A DNA stretch of 64,000 nt from Culex pipiens pallens. Taxonomy: Eukaryota; Arthropoda; Insecta; Diptera; Culicidae. A model generated the notes under the pieces. It saw only the letters and a program-made list of their open reading frames with translations, was not told where the DNA came from and searched no databases. The stretch spans positions 136,288,455 through 136,352,454 of the forward strand of contig NC_068937.1 of assembly GCF_016801865.2 (NCBI RefSeq), written 5' to 3'. This document shows positions 43,248 to 55,600 of the stretch, one piece after another. Every line of letters starts with the position of its first letter. Position 1 is the stretch's first letter. The translations under genes and the position numbers were made by a program.

Positions 43248-43654
43248 GCCCTCCCAGCTGCTGACCCTAATGTCCCGATCTCGCCGTCGCAGCTGAACAT
43301 CAACAATCACAATGGACGTGTCCCAGGGCTCCCCGGAATCGACGTCACCCTCCCGGAACAGCCGAAGCAGCATCCCAATCCCAAAGCGGAAGAGTTCCCT
43401 TCACCTGTACATTGCCAACAGCTTTGGAAACAACTCCCAGTCTTCGCCGTCACCGTCGTCGGCGTCATCCGTCCATGAGGATCCGCATTCGGCGTCCTCG
43501 TCCCGGTCGGCAACGGCCATGGGCATGCACAGCTCGATGTATGTGCCCGGAAGGACGGCGGCGGCGATGAGTGCGAATGTGGACGGGGTTAGTTCCAGTG
43601 ATTATCTCCAGCTGAGGGAGAACCACAATCGGTTGATCAACAAGTGTGAGGAGG
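43248..43654 (+). CDS. Shootin-like exon with 5' UTR and start codon
   Basis: A pyrimidine-rich acceptor ending at 43247 shows that at least one untranslated exon lies upstream. In the coding frame a TGA occurs before the ATG at 43312 (context TCACAATGG), which fixes that start. There are 114 codons, rich in Ser, Pro and Met, and the donor GTGAGT begins at 43655. The sequence SSDYLQLRENHNRLINKCEE at the 3' end begins the first coiled coil. Confidence 0.72.
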
Positions 43655-46600
43655 GTGAGTTGAATTAGTTACAGAGGAAATTTATACCCATTTTTTAATG
43701 CATTAAATTATAATTTGGAGATAATCCCTTTGTAGACAATAATTCTTGGGCTGAATCGAAAACAATATCGTATCGAGAGTTCTCATAGTTTTAAAGATTC
43801 CACAAAACATGCAAAAAAAAAAAACTAAAAATAGAACAAAAGATAACTTTTGGTGGTGATAAATTGAATAATTATTTTTTTGTGACGTCTCAATTGAAAA
43901 ATTAAAAATTATGTAAAATCAAACTCCAAACTAAGGTTTATTATCAAACCACGCAAATTGGATGCATACCACCGAACAACCAAAATCCGGACCTTTCTTC
44001 GCCAACAGGTTTATGACTAAACTTACAAGAAGAGGGAAGCAAACGGCCCTCTTTCGATGACCAAACGCGCGCGAGCGAGCACTCATCAATGAATGGAAGC
44101 TTTAACGACCACCACGTGGGAATTATGCCCTGGGCGGGTTTTGCAGTTGATTCGTCGACGTGCCGTTGGCCGTCTTATTAAAGTGTTAACCGACATAGAT
44201 CGGTGTGTTGATTGTTTGCGTGAATCAACGGCTGATGTGATTTGGGTTTATTGATATTTTTGGGGTTGAGTTTATGCAGAATTGTTTGGAACGCTTTATC
44301 GTTATGTGTGTTGAGTGGCAAACCTCAATTGAATGGAATTTTTTTTAGAAGATAAGAAAAATAGTTTAATAGTAAAATCATCATCAGGCAATGAGTAATC
44401 TGCAATAAATATTTCAACCTTTCCAGTAACTCGTCGCAATCAAAATCTCGAAAGTACAAACCAGCTGTTGAAGAAAAGTGTGACAGCCCTCCAGAACGAC
44501 GTGGCCGCTCTGCGCAAGGAACGGTCCGAATTTGTCGACAAGAATCGTAAACTCAAGAAAAAGCTAGCGGAAATTGTTCCCTCGGGGACCGTCAGCAGCT
44601 GCAGTGATGACGATGAAGGAGCGGAAAAGTCCTTGGAGGAGCACAAGAAGGAAAATTCCACGGATTCCGTCGAAGCCACCAAAAAGGAATCGGAGCTTGA
44701 CTCACTGCTCAACGAGATGGAAAAGCTCAAATCATACTTGAACAACGTCGAGTTGCAACTGTACGAAGCGAACGAGAAGATTTCCGAGCTGCAAGAGAGC
44801 GTAAGTTGAGGCTGATGTAGCATAACAGAGAAAAATGGGAGAGTTGCCCTCTCTCTCGAAAACATGAATGCAACATAATTTTCCACACATTTTGTATCAT
44901 ACTTTTCTTTTGCAGAAGCAACAATACGAAGAGACGAGCGAGAAGCTGCGAGCGGAGAATGCCGAGTTGAGCAAAATCGCGCGGCTCATGTCGGCCAACA
45001 TACTCGAGTCGATCGACACCAGCAAACGGTGAGTGTCTTGGCTAAAGCAAAGCTTTTCCAGTGTTGAACGAATTGGAAACCTATCGAGGTTTTTAAGCGA
45101 AGATGGCGTTCGAATGGTGAACGCCCGAAATGTCAAAATCACGCAGTGGTACCAACATTACGGAAAAATTGTGCCATGGCATGACAGCCACATTTTTTTT
45201 CTAATGTTGGTGCTACTGCGCGATTTTGACATTTCGGGCGTTCACCATTCGAACGCCATCTTCGCTTAAAAACCTGGATTGTTGCAATCATTGAAAATTT
45301 TAAACCTTAAATAGTTTAAAATAGTGTTTTTAAAGTCAATATTTTCATTGGAAAATTCGACTCTTAATTATAAAATCATTATTAAATTAAAAAGATGCTT
45401 AGAAATGGTTTTTAAGCATGTTTTTTTATCGTTGTAAAAACCCTATTGAAAATAAGAATGTGTGATAAATTGCTCGGAAAGTAATAAATTTTTATTCACT
45501 TATTTCGCAATAGATGCGAAAACAAGAAAACCCTAAAATTTAATTATTTTTTCCCAAAATAATTATTATTATAATTATTATTAATCAAAAGAAACGAAGA
45601 TCTGGCAACCCTATCTAACGTAATGAGTACTTGTGTAAAATTTTCATAGCATTGTACTGCCGTTCTACGCATAATTGTCCCATGTCATTTTCTGTCGATT
45701 TTGACTTTTTAACATTTTTATGTTTAGTTTGTCGTATACTTTCAGAAAAACACATAAAATCTGGTACTTTGTTCGGAAACTCACTGAAAACAACATCAAG
45801 TCTGTTTGTCCCATCGTTGTACTTCTACGCATAATTGTCCCACCAAGTATTTTCTCATACGGAATCAATAGTTTTATGAAGCATTATGTCGTATTTACCT
45901 GTTGTTTAGCAAGAGGATCACAAAAAAGAGTGATACACTGCTAACTGGGGCGATTAGGAACACATAGGGCGAATAGGAACGCACAGGACAATTATGCGTA
46001 GAAACACAGAAATCGATCGAAAAATTTCAATCGCGTTTTTCTCAGTTGCACTTTTTCGAACATGGGACAATTATGCGTAGAACGGCAGTGTATGTAGAGC
46101 GTCCAATTTCCCGTCACGGGTAAATATCCTGGGAATTCCTGGAAAAAATGTTTCCCGTTTCGCGGGAAATGTGTAAATTTCCCGGAAATTCTCAAAATTC
46201 AAGCGAAAGGATAAATTTTTTTACATCCACAAAAAAAATAATGAAAATTTTATTTTAATGAATTCTGTTATGGGACCATCCATAAACCACGTGGACACTT
46301 TTTTGGGAATCTGTTACCCCCCCCCCCCCCCTCGTGGCCAATTATCCATACAGAAAAAATCTTTTTTGTATGGATCGTGGATAATTGCCAATCCCCCCCC
46401 CCCCCCCCCCCTAAAGTGTCCACGTGGTTTATGGATTAGGATGTAACAAAAATGACTTTTTGGCGGGCATTCAAGGGTTTGTTCCGGTGGGCATACTAAG
46501 ATCAAATCCAAAATTTGAACTTGACTGGACGTAACAGGAGCTGGCGCTCCGCCCTTCAATTTTAAATGGGATTTAACCCGTAAAAAAGATTTTTTCAAAA

Positions 46601-49600
46601 ATGTCACTTTTTGAGGCATTTTGGCCACTGAAGCGTTTATTCTCAACAAGTTTGGCATTTTTTTTCGAAAAATCGAAATGCGCAAGGATCTGGCCTACAC
46701 GCCGCACCGGAACAAACCCTTGAATGCCCGCCAAAAAGTCATTTTTGTTACACTCTAATGTAGAGCGTCCAATTTCATCACGGGAAAAAATCCTGGGAAT
46801 TCCTGAAAAAAATATTTCTCGCTTCCCGGGAAATGTGTAAATTTCCCGGGAATTACAAAAATTCAAGCGAAAGTATACATTTTTTTAATTTACAAAAAGA
46901 AATGAATTCAATTTTATTTTAATGAATTCAATTTACTGTTATTATTGAACTTATCAGTTTGTCTAAAAATTTCATGATATTAAATTCTGAAGCATTCACA
47001 ACTGAGAATAGATCTTGTTTATTTGTTGGGCAACAACAATTACGATATTATGGAAACTATTATAATTTTAGCAAGTTTTCCAAATAAAAACTGTTGTTAT
47101 ATCATTTGAAAATAATGTATCTCTTCCCGGCAAGAGCAAAATTGACATTTATTGACCAAATTAGATGAAAAAAGAATTGGTTTAGAGCACAATAGCTACC
47201 AAGGGGGTAATAGGTTAAAATATTAATATTCTAAACTGCTTTCTTGGTATGGAAATTTTTTTGACCAAAGTCATTTATTAGGCATTAAATTAAATCACTA
47301 AAAAATAATTGAAAAACTACTTCGTATTATAAAAAAGGTGCAAAAAAAATGCAAACATATTTCAAAAACTCGTTTTAAATATGTGAATACTTAAGTGGAA
47401 TTTCCGGGAAATTTGTTGTAAATTTCCTGTTTTCCGGGAATGTTGTAGCCCCGGGAAATTGGACGCTCTAATTGTATGTCTTGAAATTCGAATAAAATTT
47501 CTTCCTGTGCATCGTATGATTGTGATTCGAAAGACCTTGGGTCATAAACTTTGAAAATTTGGCAACCCAATCGTGCAATTTCGCCACTTGGGAGCATCTA
47601 AAAATGATTTATAAATCCTTCTGTAAAATTGTATATGATTTTGCTAATGTTGTTATAATATGGCTATTTAAAAATTTTCAAGAAGGGAGATAAAAAAATT
47701 ACATTTCAAATAAAATTTGCAATATTTTTAAGCAAAAAGTATCACAAACTATTGTAAGTTTTACATTTTTTTTTCGATGCGCCAAGAATGCCAATAATTC
47801 TTAACCGTCTACAAACGATTATACAAATTTATTTATTTAAAATTTGTATTTTTTTCAAAATAAGGCCATTGCCAATTAAAGTCAAGTTTTTGTCCCCTCT
47901 TTCAATATTTCTCCAAAAATCAGAAGGCAATACCAAGAAGTATTGACTGTTATTGAAACTTTCATTGAAAAATCTTGTAAAGTAAAATCGATTGTAAATA
48001 ATTTAGAATACATTGTGTAACGCTTATTTATGTCTTTTAAACCAAATAAAGTATTTTTAATCATTTTACAAATTTTGAATTTTGGGACCACAATTCGGTA
48101 CAAAACGTAAAAAAATATTTGAAAAAATAAATTTCAGTAGTTCATTGTTAATTTGAATATTTTCGATTGTTACATAACTGTAAAGTTGTATAAAGTATTT
48201 TGTGATACTTTTTGTTTCGAAATTTTGAAAATCATGCTTGAAATTTGAAGTTTAGTTTTTTTTTGCAAAATTAAGTTTCTTACATTTTATTTATTTATTC
48301 AAATTTATCTAGATTTTATCGAGGATTACAAGCTTGACAAAAAAAAATATAAAATAATGAAATAGAGGTTTAATACTTTAAATACTTTTCATAATACTTC
48401 AAACTGGTTTGTTTTCCTTTTCAGCCTCGAAACCTCGTACATCCAGGTACGACGCGAACGAGACAACCTCGCGCGCCAGAACCGCGACTCGGTCGACTCG
48501 CGGACCGACCCCACCGAAGAGATCCAGAAGATGCGCTCCGAGATGGAGCTGAAGCGCAAAACGTTCGAAGCGCAGTTTATCGAATATGTGAGTGAAACAC
48601 TTTCTTAAATTTTTGCTAACAAACACAAATCGTATAACCGAACTAATTTTTGGACTAAATTGCGTAGCTTATTTGGAGATGGAGTGTGACATAACCTCAA
48701 TTTTTGTGTACAAAATCAAGCATGGTTTATGCGGTTTAGTTTGGTTGCGCACATTTAACAAACAAAACAAGAGTTCCCACTAAATGTCTAACGTAAATCA
48801 CAACCCCATAAACAAACGACACGCGCGTGCTTTAGAAACAACAAATGGAGCAGGAGCTTTTGCGCCAAACGGACGAACGGGTCGTGTCGTTGCAGCTCGA
48901 GGTGGACCGGTTAAAGCAAGACCTGGCCGAAACCCTGGACCGGGCCGAACGGGCCGAGGAGGAAGCCCGGGAGTTGCGAACCCTGCTCCGTGCCAGCCAG
49001 CTGCACCAAAACCAGCAATTCTACTCCCAACTAGATCTGGACAAATTGAGCCTGCACGAGCTTGGCGGGGACAACGATTCGCTAACGTCCGGCATCAGTA
49101 ACACAGCTTCTGCCGCCGCACCTCCTCCTCCGCCTCCTCCACTCCCACCTCCACCACCTCCGCCACCCCCACCGCCGGCGCTTGCTGCCGGAACTTCGAC
49201 GTCACTCGGCTTGAGCGAGGCCATTTCGACGCAAAAATTAAATCACGTCGGAATCAACCCTGTAAATAGCAAGCAGCAAGCAACAGGTAGGACCGCGGGA
49301 GATTTTATCGACCGGTTTGCGGGGCTTATAACAAATACAACAACAAAAAACACGTGTGAGCAGCTTCTGCGACCGGAAGTGAGGCACACGTACAAGCACA
49401 CATACTAACACGCACGTAGAGTAGAGGTTACTAGCAACAAACAAAGCTGGGTGCTGGAGAGGGTTGAACTTGGTGCTAGTTTATCTACGGCACATCTTTC
49501 GGTCTACATTCGGGAGGCTAGACTCTGGCAAAAGGGAAGCACTTGTAGCCTTTTGAACTAGTTTTTAACGTTGTAGCGAGCTAATTTAGTTTTCTCTTCA

Positions 49601-52600
49601 TGGATCGAGCTAAGGGATCACTTTAAAATGAGTCCATTTAGTGGGCGAAATGGATTCGGGGAAAACAGTTTATCGAATTTCACGTTGAAAGTTTTGTAGA
49701 ATTTATAATTGCTTTCACTGAAATTCAGCTGTAAACTTCGGATAATCGAGGCTTCGGGTAATCGAGTCTGGACTGTATATATTAAAAATAATTATTTGTA
49801 AAAACAAGACCAATGCAAATTTTCCCAAATTCCCCAAAAAATCAGAGAGCAAAAAAATTATTGCTGAAAAAAATAAATTTCCATTGAAAAAACTATTTAG
49901 AATAAATTGTTATTTCTAAAAAATATTTTTTTGTATTTTTAATCAAACGAGGAACTTTAAGGTTTGTTTTTTTTTCTGTTTACTAATGTAAAATACGCAC
50001 TTGATTAGGAACTGGTCAAGAAACAAATCAAAATGGTCGCTGCGGTAGAGAAAGCAAGCCAGAGAAGGTAAAGTAAAGCTTCATCACTTTCTTGTGTTCT
50101 GCTGTTCGTAAAGCTGTTTCTTGACCACTTTCTTTTGGAGCTGCGTACAAGCTAGAGCGTCCAATTTCCCGTCCCGGGAAAAAATTTCCCGGGATTTCCC
50201 GAAAAAAAATATTTCCCGTTTCCCGGGAAATTTGTAGATTTCCCGGGCAATCCTTAAATTTAAGCGGAAGTATACAATTTCTCAAATTTTTTGAACTTTT
50301 TTTTTAAATGCTCTGAAAAATAATAAATGAACAAACTCAACATGATTTTGTTCAATCAAATGTATTGTTTGGTTTATATATAATTAATCAGATTATCAGA
50401 AATTATGATATCAGAATTATTTTTGATAATATTAATTTTTGAAGCAACTGAGAAAAGATCTTGCTTAATGAGTATTAAATTATTACAATTAGGTAAGCTT
50501 TTAACAGATTGATGTTATTTCATCAAAACAATATTAACTCCTTACCTCCAAATTAAAATTGAGATTTTTTTTACGTTTTTGTTAACCATGATCAAATGAG
50601 ATGAAAATCGAATTTGTGCAAAAAGAATTTATTCAATTGGTTGAATACCTAGTACTAAAGAAATTACAATTTGAAGTAAAAGAATTATGGAGCACTAGTG
50701 CAACTACAGGTGTTAGAGGTTTTAATGTGAAAAAATAGAAGACTTTTTGTGGAATGATGTTAATTTATCGTATAATTTAAATCATGTTGCATAATAATGC
50801 AAAAAAAAACATTGAAAAATTAGTTTCTATTGTTTGTTCTCAAAATATGCTAAAATATATTCAAAGCTTGCTTCAAATATTTTAAAACATTGGGTTGTTT
50901 GGAGTAAAACCAACTCTAAAAAGCTTTACCATTTGTTCAAGAGCTGAAACAGTATTAAATATAATTTAACATAACATAACATAATTTCTGCATGTTTTTT
51001 CTCATTTCGATAAATTGGTCACAGAGGCAAGTTTAAAATTTCTCATAAAAAAATACCAAAATACATTTTCTTGTAGTTGAATGATTTTTTACATGCAGTC
51101 AAGCTGTTAATTGATCTTCACACTTAATTAAACCATTAATGTTGATGTGCTTAACAATTTTATTGCATAATATTAATTAAAACCAAGCTCATAACAATTT
51201 TCAATAAATTTAAAATTTCCCGAGAATTCCCGGGATTTCCCGGGAAATTGGCTGAAAATTTCCCGTTTCCCGGGAAATTTGTAAACTCGGGAAATTGGAC
51301 GCATACAATCAATAAGGCTTTCTAGCCCCAGTGAAAAAAATATAGTTTAACCCAAAAATGACGAACTCCTCGTCTCAGTGTCCTGATGCAAACAATGATC
51401 GAGCTCGAGCTGTCACAGCCCTGCGAAATATGTTTGCTGACATATCGGGCGGTGAGTAAAAAAAACCCAGCCAGAAGTCGCCTGACAAAAAACTTTTGCT
51501 AGAAAGAGATAGGAAACCTGATGCAAACAAACGTCCAGCTGTAATGTAAACATACTTTGAATGTGTTGGTAAATTTCGGACTAGAAAGCCTTATATCTTG
51601 ACTTTTTTTTGATAAGGTCCTATAAACAAATGTAAACATTGAGTGTATCCCTTTCACACCTTATGTCAAAGTCCATCGGAGTAAGCGGGATACACTTAAT
51701 GTTTACTTTTGTTTATAGGACCTTATCAAAAAAAAGTCAAGATATCACAAGAGCTCAACTAAAGTCAATAAGTGATCCTTATGAAATGACACTAAAATTT
51801 GTTTAACGAAACCTTGACTATTTACCTTCGAATAACCCTCCAAAATACCTCTCCAAAATACCCCTCCAAAATACCCCTCCAAAATACCCCTCCAAAATAC
51901 CACTCTAAAATACCCCTCCAAAATACCCCTCCAGAACTCATTGTTCAAACTATGTATCGTTTAGTTAGAACGCTTAGTTGTTTGTTTTTCATCAATTTTG
52001 TTTTGTTATTCAATTTTTAAGAATTTTTTGGTTGCGGGGTAACTAATAGTAGTGAAATAGTAATTATTTCAGTTTTGAGGTGTAATTTGGAGCTTCTTGA
52101 ATATCCAAGATGGCGGCCAAAATGGCGGGAAGAAATTTTGAGAAAATGTATTTGGTAACTTAATAGGCAATCAACCAATCAAATTTGACTAAAATGTTGC
52201 ACAGAGCTCAAATTTAATGTTAAAATTAAGAAAATAAAAAAAGTTTTTTTCATGATTCGATTATCCGAAATCTCTAAACCATCGAATAATCAAACTCCGG
52301 ACATTCGAAAAAGAACGATTTTTTTTGCTAAAATTTAATGTGGAAATAGCATCAGATGCTGCAAAAAGCTTCGCGAAAAGTGTTGGATGGTATGTCTCCC
52401 CTGAAAAAAAAAAAAAGAAAAAACACACACACACACAAATCATTTATTAAAACAGTTTGTGTGAAAAGTGGTCTAAAAGACAATTTTACATACAAATCAA
52501 GTTTAATCCTTGTGGAGATACAGCGGTTTGATTTTCTTAAAGCAGGGAGCCTTTATGCAACTTCTTAGACTATTTCCACAAAGATAAACAACAAAGTGTA

Positions 52601-55600
52601 TTTTTCAAAGCAACGGCATGTACATTAGACTGGCTCGTCGTTATATGGAAAAATTCAAAAATGATCAAATCAAACCAGAACAAAGTTTTTTTGATGCCTT
52701 TTGGGCCTCAAAACAACCCCCTAAAATTTGGGAGCGATTGGCATTGCATTTCAATTTTGTATGGGATTTAGTATGGAAAAACTGTCTTACATTTTGATTT
52801 TTATCATTTTTATTTTCCACTAAAGTTTTCAAATCAATACATTAGCGTTAAAATTGAGAAAATTCTCTAAAACATTCTCGAAGAAAGTATTGCGCTATCT
52901 TGCTCCTGTCAAATGATACAGCGTCCTCAAAACTCGTCTAAAACGTGTTTTTTACTCGGAAATCACGTTTAGACGAGTTTTGATGACACTGTATTTTTTG
53001 ACAGGAGAGCAGTTCTCCCAGATTTCGGTCATTCGATTTATTTTGTATTTTTTAATCCGACTGAAACTTTTTTGGTTTTCAAAAAAGTTTTCAAAAAAGT
53101 CACCTTAAAATGGACTTAACTTGAAAACGGTGAACTTTATCAAAATTTCACTAGAGTACTTTTTGATTGCAAATTTGATTTTACATCGAAAAATGAAGTT
53201 GAAAAATTTTTGCGACCAATATTTCGATTTTTTGAAAAAATCAGTATTGATTAAAAAATGCATAACTCGCTCAAAGATTTTTTGCACAACCTGGAAATTT
53301 CTGAAAAGTTGGCATTTAATGTCATCTAAAACATATCAAAAAATAAAAATAGTGTTTTTTGCAAATCAAGTTTTAGTGACAAAAAGTTAAATATAAAATC
53401 ACCAAATTTTTTTTACCGTGTATCATTTTTTCCAGTGTAGTCCGTATCCATACCTACAACTTTGCCGAAGACACCAAATCGATCAAAAAATTCCTTCAAA
53501 AGATACAGATTTTTGAATTTTCATTCATCATTTTTGTATGGACAGCTGCCAAACTTGTATGGAAAATTATATGGACAAACTAATGATGCAAAATGGCTTC
53601 TTTGGGCATATCGAAGGCACCAACAAAGTTTCAGTCGGATTAAAAAATACAAAAATTATAATTTAAGAAAAAAGACCGATTTCGTAGAGAATTGCTCAGG
53701 AGCAAGATAGCACAATACTTTCTTCGAGAAAGTTTTAGAGAATTTTCTCAATTTTAACGCTATTGAATTGGTTTGAAAACTTTAGTGGAAAATAAAAATG
53801 ATAAAAATCAAAATGTAAGACAGTTTTTCCATACTAAATCCCATACCAAATTGAAATGCTAAGCCCTAATTTTGCGTTTTGGACACAGATCGGACATAAA
53901 AGATATAAAAAAAAATGTTTTCATAAATTGTAAAAGACAATGATTTTTTTCCAAACTCAGAATTCATCAGATAAAACACATTTGCATGTTGCTTTGGAAA
54001 ATATAAGATATCAAAAAAAAAATCAGCTGAATGGTTTTGCATAACTTTTTCCATAAGATGTTATATTTTTTTGGAAAAGTAAGAAAATTCCCTTTAAGAA
54101 TGTGCTAAAACATTCAAGCATTAACTCCAAAACGACAGGCTTATAAACAATACTTAATATTGCAAATATTTAATAAAAGTCAGACAATAATAATTTCAGG
54201 CATTACAATATTTTGAACAAATTTGGACTCCAGGAGAACGTTTTAATGATGTATCCGTTAAAAAAACATCAAGATATTAAAACAGCAATTCCCCACAAAA
54301 ACAGCATGGAAAAATACAAAAGTGCTCGGATCGGGCTCAAATTTTTTCTTGGGGTTCCCTGGCCGAAATAATTAGACCCGTATTATTGTTTGGCCGTTAC
54401 GATGATCTACCTGACCTGTTATGTTAGTCAGAAAAATGAAAATTTCCGTCGATTTTCGCAAAAAAAACGAATTTTTCAAAAAATCATAACGATTTTAGCT
54501 GTCTTGGACGCAAATAAAAAGTGAAAAGTTGGCCTTTCAAAGAAAAATATTAAGAAGTTTAAAGAATCTAGCATAACATTTGAAAAGATCGTATGAAACT
54601 TTAAAATGCCGTTTTAACGCTGTCTTGACCAAAGTGCCTGTGTCTCAAAATATTTTTATCTGATTCCTCGGACAATTTTACGATACATACTCCAAAATGG
54701 GAGGATCTCATTAACAGGATTCCGAGATATGATTTTTCTAATTTATAATGGAGAAATCGGCAAAAAATCTACTTTTTTCACTAAACCTGCGAAAAACTTC
54801 AAAATTTCAGCGATGACCCATACATGTTTGGGTACCGTAAACCGGGGTAAGATTGATATAATTTTGATTTATTTTTGAAATATTTTCCAACTGGTAAGGT
54901 TTGTCTTAAGATTACTATTTTTAAAACATGTACTAGGGTAGGCCACACAAGGTGCATGAACTATTTTTGATAAAAAGTTTTTTTAATTGAGTTTAAAAAA
55001 ATAGTTGCATTGAAAATTCTTATTTTGAATTCCGGGGTGACTTTGATATTCATAGATATTCTTGTAAAAATCAGATTGAATGTGTTCAAATTTTATGTTT
55101 ACGTTAAATGTACCATCACTAAGGTGTCTGATACATATAAATTTAACAAAATACATATAAATTTAAGGTAAAATTATTAAAAAGTCAAAATTTTGCCTAA
55201 AATTCGTTAAAACTAGTTTTGTTTATAAAATTATCGAATCATATTACACTATAAACTGAAATCGAAGCAAGAATCAAAAGTTTTCACATTTTATATGACA
55301 TTTGTTCTACTGAAAATGCCTATAAATTGGGAGATTTTTTTGAATTATGTTTCAAAAACACATAATATCAATTATTTACAAACTTATTTTACCTTCTCCT
55401 AGTGGAAAATTGTCCAAAGAATCCGAAAATGCATTCCATTTTCCGATTCGAAATCATTTGCATAAAATATGCTATTTATCAACATTTTCTTAATTATAGT
55501 TAACTCACTTTTTAATCTTTTCAAAATTTTATAAAAACTTCTTCTAAGAGCACTTTGAACACTTCTCTACCACGGTCAGAATGATTCTATACCATTCCGT

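Noticed and set aside
46310..46410. Poly-C runs as a possible assembly problem or G-quadruplex locus
   Set aside because: They occupy mirrored positions in a palindromic MITE and match a poly-G run in a related setting near 57960, so they seem to belong to the element. A homopolymer length error remains possible.
49021..49224. Gly-rich minus-strand frame
   Set aside because: Antisense of the poly-proline exon of the shootin-like gene.
51745..51948. Repeated GILEGYF/WRGILEGY peptide
   Set aside because: Translation of a 13 bp minisatellite; the period is not a multiple of three and the frame cycles.
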